From: Pseudidiomarina aquimaris
GTDB taxonomy: Bacteria; Pseudomonadota; Gammaproteobacteria; Enterobacterales; Alteromonadaceae
Direction of reading: 5' to 3'
Assembly (NCBI RefSeq): GCF_003987395.1
Contig: NZ_PIPT01000002.1
Location: 247,379 to 311,378, forward strand
DNA length: 64,000 nucleotides
Shown here: piece by piece, positions 63,200-64,000 of the stretch
Layout: every line of letters begins with the position of its first letter
Numbering within the stretch: position 1 is the first letter of the stretch
The notes under the pieces: model-generated
What the model saw: only the letters and a program-made list of their open reading frames with translations
Told to the model about the DNA's origin: nothing
Databases searched by the model: none
Made by a program: the position numbers and the translations under genes

Positions 63200-64000
63200 T
63201 CAGAGCTCCTGTAACTGTTGCAGCAACCGGTCCAGCGCGCGGTAGCTGAGCGCTTCGGCCAGGTGGGTTTTGTTGATGTGTTCCACCTCGGCAGCATCAG
63301 CGATAGTGCGAGCTAAGCGCAAAACCCGATGATAGGCGCGATGCGAAAGCTTGAATCGCTCGATAGCTGCTACGAGAAAGCTATGATCGTCATCGCTCAA
63401 GCGACAAAATTCTGCCAATTGCGCCGTTTTGAGTTCCGAGTTGAGGCAGCCTTGGCGTCGCATTTGTAGCACCCGAGCTTTAACGACTTGCTTGCGCAGT
63501 TTTGGCGTCTGCGGCTCTTGCTGTTGATGCTGCTGTTTCAGAACATCGGGCTGTCGCGGCACCTCGACTTGCATGTCCAAGCGATCCAGCAGCGGCCCCG
63601 AAAGCCGGCCGAGGTAGCGGGTTATTTGATCAGGCGTGGCGCGGGCACTCGCTAAGGTGCCGTCAAAATGTCCACATGGAGAGGGGTTCAAAGCACAGAC
63701 TAACTGAAATTGCGCGGGGAAAGTCGCTTGGTAACCGGCGCGGCTGATCGACACCTGCCCTGACTCCAACGGCTCACGCAGCGAATCGAGCACATGTCGC
63801 GAAAACTCAGGGAGCTCGTCGAGGAACAACAGCGACTTATGTGCTAAGGAAATCTCTCCTGGTTGCGGCGGCGAGCCGCCACCCACCAAAGCTGCCGCAG
63901 AGCATGAGTGATGCGGCGAGCGCAAATTGCGCTCGAGCCAAGCGCTGGGGTGCTCGGCATTGTAATTGTGCCCGGCGACACTGCGAATTGCGGCAACTTC
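63200..64000 (-). CDS. comM: YifB/ComM family Mg-chelatase-like AAA ATPase, C-terminal part (5' end outside window)
   Basis: The frame is open to the window edge; 266 C-terminal residues are visible of about 500. Visible are the Mg-chelatase-type AAA region (HKSLLFLDELPEFSRHVLDSLREPLESG, which is Walker B and following helix), the GCNPSPCGHF-like stretch (ALNPSPCGHFDG), an arginine-finger region (GPLLDRLDMQVEVP) and the C-terminal helical domain (LSHRAYHRVLRLARTIADA). In naturally competent gammaproteobacteria ComM helps branch migration during transformation; comF is also present in the window. Confidence 0.93.
   Translation of the reverse strand, partial: EVAAIRSVAGHNYNAEHPSAWLERNLRSPHHSCSAAALVGGGSPPQPGEISLAHKSLLFLDELPEFSRHVLDSLREPLESGQVSISRAGYQATFPAQFQLVCALNPSPCGHFDGTLASARATPDQITRYLGRLSGPLLDRLDMQVEVPRQPDVLKQQHQQQEPQTPKLRKQVVKARVLQMRRQGCLNSELKTAQLAEFCRLSDDDHSFLVAAIERFKLSHRAYHRVLRLARTIADAAEVEHINKTHLAEALSYRALDRLLQQLQEL

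Overview
The window is a chromosomal segment of a gammaproteobacterium, roughly half G+C by eye and densely coded on both strands (about 70 protein genes; no gap reaches 300 bases). Gene order blocks familiar from Enterobacteria, Vibrio and Alteromonadales (ubiC-ubiA-plsB-lexA, mutM-rpmG-rpmB-radC-coaBC-slmA, gpsA-secB-yibN-gpmI-envC, rpoH-ftsX-ftsE-ftsY-rsmD) place it there. An aa3-type oxidase cluster, secreted S9 and M14 peptidases, and an amino-acid-degrading gene set (kbl-tdh, threonine aldolase, a serine/threonine-type dehydratase, reverse transsulfuration, PEP carboxykinase) suggest an aerobic, protein-eating marine relative such as Idiomarinaceae. The family assignment is inference; no database was searched.

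Layout. 1-5.9 kb: 3' part of tex, a fatty acid desaturase facing its likely regulator fabR, and an SLC13-type permease. 6-11.1 kb: secreted S9 peptidase, membrane diguanylate cyclase, two-gene ABC-2 exporter. 11.2-18.4 kb: pckA, coaD, then a tightly packed rightward run kbl-tdh-glpE-glpG-ubiC-ubiA. 18.4-22.1 kb: plsB, then the SOS-controlled lexA-sulA pair with two clear LexA boxes. 22.3-30.7 kb: cytochrome c oxidase with its assembly factors and heme A synthesis (coxB, coxA, ctaG, coxC, SURF1, a small SCO-like protein, ctaA, cyoE, SCO). 30.7-40.9 kb: polysaccharide deacetylase, DinF-like MATE exporter, a four-repeat DUF4397 lipoprotein, nfuA, M14 peptidase, comF, bioH, mutM, a 2OG-Fe(II) oxygenase. 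41-51.4 kb: rpmG/rpmB, radC, a small lipoprotein, coaBC-slmA, gpsA-secB-yibN, gpmI-envC-yibQ, a cysteine-cluster protein and rpoH. 51.5-56.2 kb: ftsX-ftsE-ftsY, rsmD, DUF1145, DUF416. 56.2-64 kb: a ParDE toxin-antitoxin pair, a PLP dehydratase, a VOC protein, a cystathionine beta-synthase/gamma-lyase operon, a lipoprotein, threonine aldolase, a PemIK/MazEF-type pair, and the 3' part of a ComM/YifB ATPase.

No rRNA, tRNA, CRISPR array, insertion sequence, phage gene or recognisable defence island was seen. The most informative non-coding signals are a FabR-like palindrome on the desaturase promoter, paired SOS boxes before lexA, a terminator hairpin inside the coding sequence of an opposing gene, palindromes before both toxin-antitoxin operons, and a recurrent arrangement in which convergent neighbours share one 4-base YTAR stop signal. 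I did not find a clearly new multi-gene system; the best candidates for undescribed biology are the DUF4397 lipoprotein, the His-less SCO-like protein, the desaturase tail and the two small lipoproteins.
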